Source: a virus. Taken from it: a DNA stretch of 39,859 nt. The translations under genes were made by a program, and so were the position numbers. Of this stretch, positions 38,228 to 39,859 are shown piece after piece. The notes beneath the pieces were generated by a model, which made no database searches, was not told the DNA's origin, and worked only from the letters and a program-made list of their open reading frames with translations. Within the stretch, counting starts at the first letter, position 1. Each line of letters starts with the position of its first letter. Where the stretch lies: positions 1-39,859 of IMG/VR virus record IMGVR_UViG_3300035670_000550. One strand, 5' to 3'.

Positions 38228-39499
38228 TCAGACCTTGCGGCCCTGCAGGGCGTCCGACAGGGCGCGCAGCCTCTCCGGTACAGACTGCACCGGCTTCTTG
38301 ATCTTGTCGCTGCGGGACAACTTTGTTCCGCTGGAGACGCCCGCCTCGACATAATGTTTCGGCAGAGCCAGATCCTTCGCCTTCAGCAGCTTCTCGATCT
38401 GCGCGGGCGATTTTACCTTACGCTCGGTCCACGCGTCCATCTTGATGCGGTGCCGCTTGAAATAGAGGCGCAGTGTGCTTTCCTCGACAGCCCAAGTACG
38501 GGCGCCAGCCTTCTTCGCCTCGAGGCCCCACCCGGGGATCTCGGACCCCTGCTCGACGTACGCGTGCGCCTGAGCGAAGATGTCGGCGATCAGGGGCTCC
38601 GCCAGCTCCGCCATCTCGAGCAGCTCGGCGTACCGCTGGCCCCACTCGGCGCGATCCTCGGGAGACCCGTTCGAGGCCGCTTGGCGCGCCTTCAGGGCCT
38701 CGAGCTTCTCTCCCAGCACGGCCACCGCATTGAGGTGCAGCGGGCAGACGGTCTTGCAGCGCGCGAAGTCGCACCAGCTCCCCTTGGCGATGCGGGCGTC
38801 GTCCTTCTGCGCCTCCTCGACGGCCTGCTTCAGGTCGGCGACGTACGCGTCGAGGGCGGCCACATCTGTGGTCCAGTGCTGCACGATCTCGTTGCCGGAC
38901 TGCGCATTCAGCGGCTGGATGATGGCCAGCGTGACGGGCGTGTCCGGGTACACGGCGCCGATCCAGTCGGCCTCGGTGTTCAAGGCCCCGGCCGCGTAGA
39001 ACATGAGCTGCTTGTTCTCTTCCGCGCGCACGGTCTTGAAACCGAATTTCCAATCCATGACGAAGATCTCGTCGCCGCAGACGGCGATGATGTCCGACGT
39101 GCCGAAGGCGCCCGGGATGCCCGGCACCGCCACGCGGCGCTCGACCAGCAACCGCATCTCGCTGTCGAGGCGGGCCTCCTGCGCGGCGCAGAAACGGTCG
39201 AAGGCGGCCAGCGCGGGCTCGCCCTTGTCATCCCACAGCTTGCGGTCGACCGTGAAGCTCCAGCTCCCGTCGGCGGCCGTGAAGGTGTAGGGCAGCATGT
39301 CGGTCGGCTCTACCCCGTCGCGCAGGGCCATCGCCATCAGCTCATGCAGCGCCGTCCCCTCACGGGCGTACTCGCTGCCGCGCTCATCCTTCGGGACGAG
39401 CTGCTCGAGCTTGTATGAACGCGGGCACCCCATGCGGCGGGCGGCGGTGGAGCCGCCGACGATGTCGCTGTGTTCCTCTGGTGTCAGGTGTTCAGTCAT
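38228..39499 (-). CDS. DUF2800/Cas4-like PD-(D/E)xK nuclease with four-Cys cluster
   Basis: A 423-residue nuclease, start at ATG 39499 (ATGA overlap with the Tad2 gene; the 39547 frame is too long). R-E-G-T-A-L-H-E (48-53), G-T-S-D-I-I (D136), M-D-W-K-F-G (D149, K151) and N-K-Q-L-M-F-Y-A (Q164) are the RecB-family motifs. C25 plus C243, C248 and C252 match the iron-sulphur arrangement of Cas4/AddB exonucleases. It probably generates recombinogenic ends with the 37423 protein. Confidence 0.9.
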   Translation of the reverse strand: MTEHLTPEEHSDIVGGSTAARRMGCPRSYKLEQLVPKDERGSEYAREGTALHELMAMALRDGVEPTDMLPYTFTAADGSWSFTVDRKLWDDKGEPALAAFDRFCAAQEARLDSEMRLLVERRVAVPGIPGAFGTSDIIAVCGDEIFVMDWKFGFKTVRAEENKQLMFYAAGALNTEADWIGAVYPDTPVTLAIIQPLNAQSGNEIVQHWTTDVAALDAYVADLKQAVEEAQKDDARIAKGSWCDFARCKTVCPLHLNAVAVLGEKLEALKARQAASNGSPEDRAEWGQRYAELLEMAELAEPLIADIFAQAHAYVEQGSEIPGWGLEAKKAGARTWAVEESTLRLYFKRHRIKMDAWTERKVKSPAQIEKLLKAKDLALPKHYVEAGVSSGTKLSRSDKIKKPVQSVPERLRALSDALQGRKV

Positions 39500-39717
39500 A
39501 CCACCACCCAATCCTCCGCCAGCATGTCCGTCTGCGAGGCCAGCCACGGGACTTGTTGGTCATCTGCCGTCTTCATGTAGATGTACGGCAGCGTCATCTT
39601 GCTGTGAGCGTCCGGGCGCTGCAAGGCCAGCCACATCCCCTTCCCGTTCCAGCCAGAGCGGGCAACCCGCGCGCCGCCCCTCAACGCGATAAGCGCTTGT
39701 CCGAAGTCCATGCTCAT
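39496..39717 (-). CDS. tad2: Tad2-like Thoeris anti-defence protein (DUF2829)
   Basis: A 73-residue protein with [36 protein letters not shown] and [14 protein letters not shown]. These motifs cover the DUF2829/Tad2-like domain from end to end. Known Tad2 proteins bind and sequester the cyclic ADP-ribose isomer signal made by ThsB, blocking Thoeris immunity. The gene is coupled by ATGA on both sides. Not every DUF2829 member has been shown to act on Thoeris. Confidence 0.9.
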   Translation of the reverse strand: MSMDFGQALIALRGGARVARSGWNGKGMWLALQRPDAHSKMTLPYIYMKTADDQQVPWLASQTDMLAEDWVVV

Positions 39718-39859
39718 GCTTTGACCTCCGGTACGGCGGCAAGGATAGCCGCCTCGATGATAACGTACTCGGGGCGCCCAGTGTACGCGGCGGCAGCCTT
39801 GACGCGGGCGCGGACGTCCGGCGAGAGGAAGGTCTTCACCTGCTCGCGAGGCTGCTCGG
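39714..39859 (-). CDS. Ribbon-helix-helix-type DNA-binding protein (5' partial)
   Basis: The visible 47 C-terminal residues read [30 protein letters not shown] (shown only as motif order: strand F-L-S, helix D-V-R-A-R-V-K, helix [10 protein letters not shown]). That is a ribbon-helix-helix pattern, like CopG-type regulators. The stop overlaps the Tad2 start (ATGA). The N-terminus lies beyond the window. Confidence 0.72.
   Translation of the reverse strand, partial: EQPREQVKTFLSPDVRARVKAAAAYTGRPEYVIIEAAILAAVPEVKA

Noticed and set aside
1-39859. Prophage or integrative element
   Set aside because: No integrase, excisionase, CI-like repressor, attachment site or host gene was found.
1-39859. 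tRNA genes
   Set aside because: No cloverleaf with a T-loop GTTCRA-type signal was noticed while reading; this was not a systematic search.

Overview
The window reads as most of the genome of a virulent, short-tailed (podovirus-like) dsDNA phage of high G+C content. The tail-less head module has a P22-type portal, an SU10-type major capsid protein and large ejection-type internal proteins. I saw no tape-measure, tail-tube or sheath gene, no integrase, no CI-like repressor and no single-subunit RNA polymerase. Transcription therefore probably relies on host RNA polymerase. G+C-rich codon use and the style of the lysis genes suggest an alphaproteobacterial host; this is an inference. Both window ends cut through genes. 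The + strand nuclease at the left end and the - strand ribbon-helix-helix gene at the right end both lose their 5' parts, so this is not a neatly closed genome.

Layout: (1) 1-5120, + strand: replication block with VRR-NUC nuclease, family A DNA polymerase and primase-helicase, closed by a hairpin terminator. (2) 5170-5763, - strand: a lone unknown gene. (3) About 5618-6581: the main non-coding region, with GGTGTTGA iteron-like words, a nested inverted repeat centred near 5854, heptamer and 18-bp direct repeats, and G+C hairpins just before the terminase. (4) 6582-30459, + strand: terminase, a lytic transglycosylase, a polyvalent-type protein, small basic proteins, head-tail adaptor, tail fibres, lysis cassette (membrane protein, endolysin, Rz/Rz1 spanins), phosphoesterase, tail/stabilisation proteins, ejection proteins, portal, scaffold and major capsid protein. 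(5) 30472-39859, - strand: a tightly coupled early block with small unknown proteins, a DUF6378 protein, dCTP deaminase/dUTPase-like enzyme, SNF2-type helicase, a run of tiny proteins, an OB-like protein, a probable recombination/ssDNA partner, a Cas4/DUF2800-like nuclease, a Tad2 (Thoeris anti-defence) homologue and a ribbon-helix-helix protein.

The early genes (both ends of the window) make DNA and manage nucleotide pools and host defences. The central + strand operon packages DNA, builds the virion and lyses the cell. Genes are mostly coupled by ATGA, GTGA or TGATG overlaps. The most interesting points are the Tad2 homologue, the iteron/palindrome region next to the terminase, a hairpin-plus-CACCAACCAAGGA leader shared by separate - strand genes, a short G-L-x-x-M peptide recurring in several virion-region proteins, and a 46-residue protein ending like an SSB C-terminal tip.
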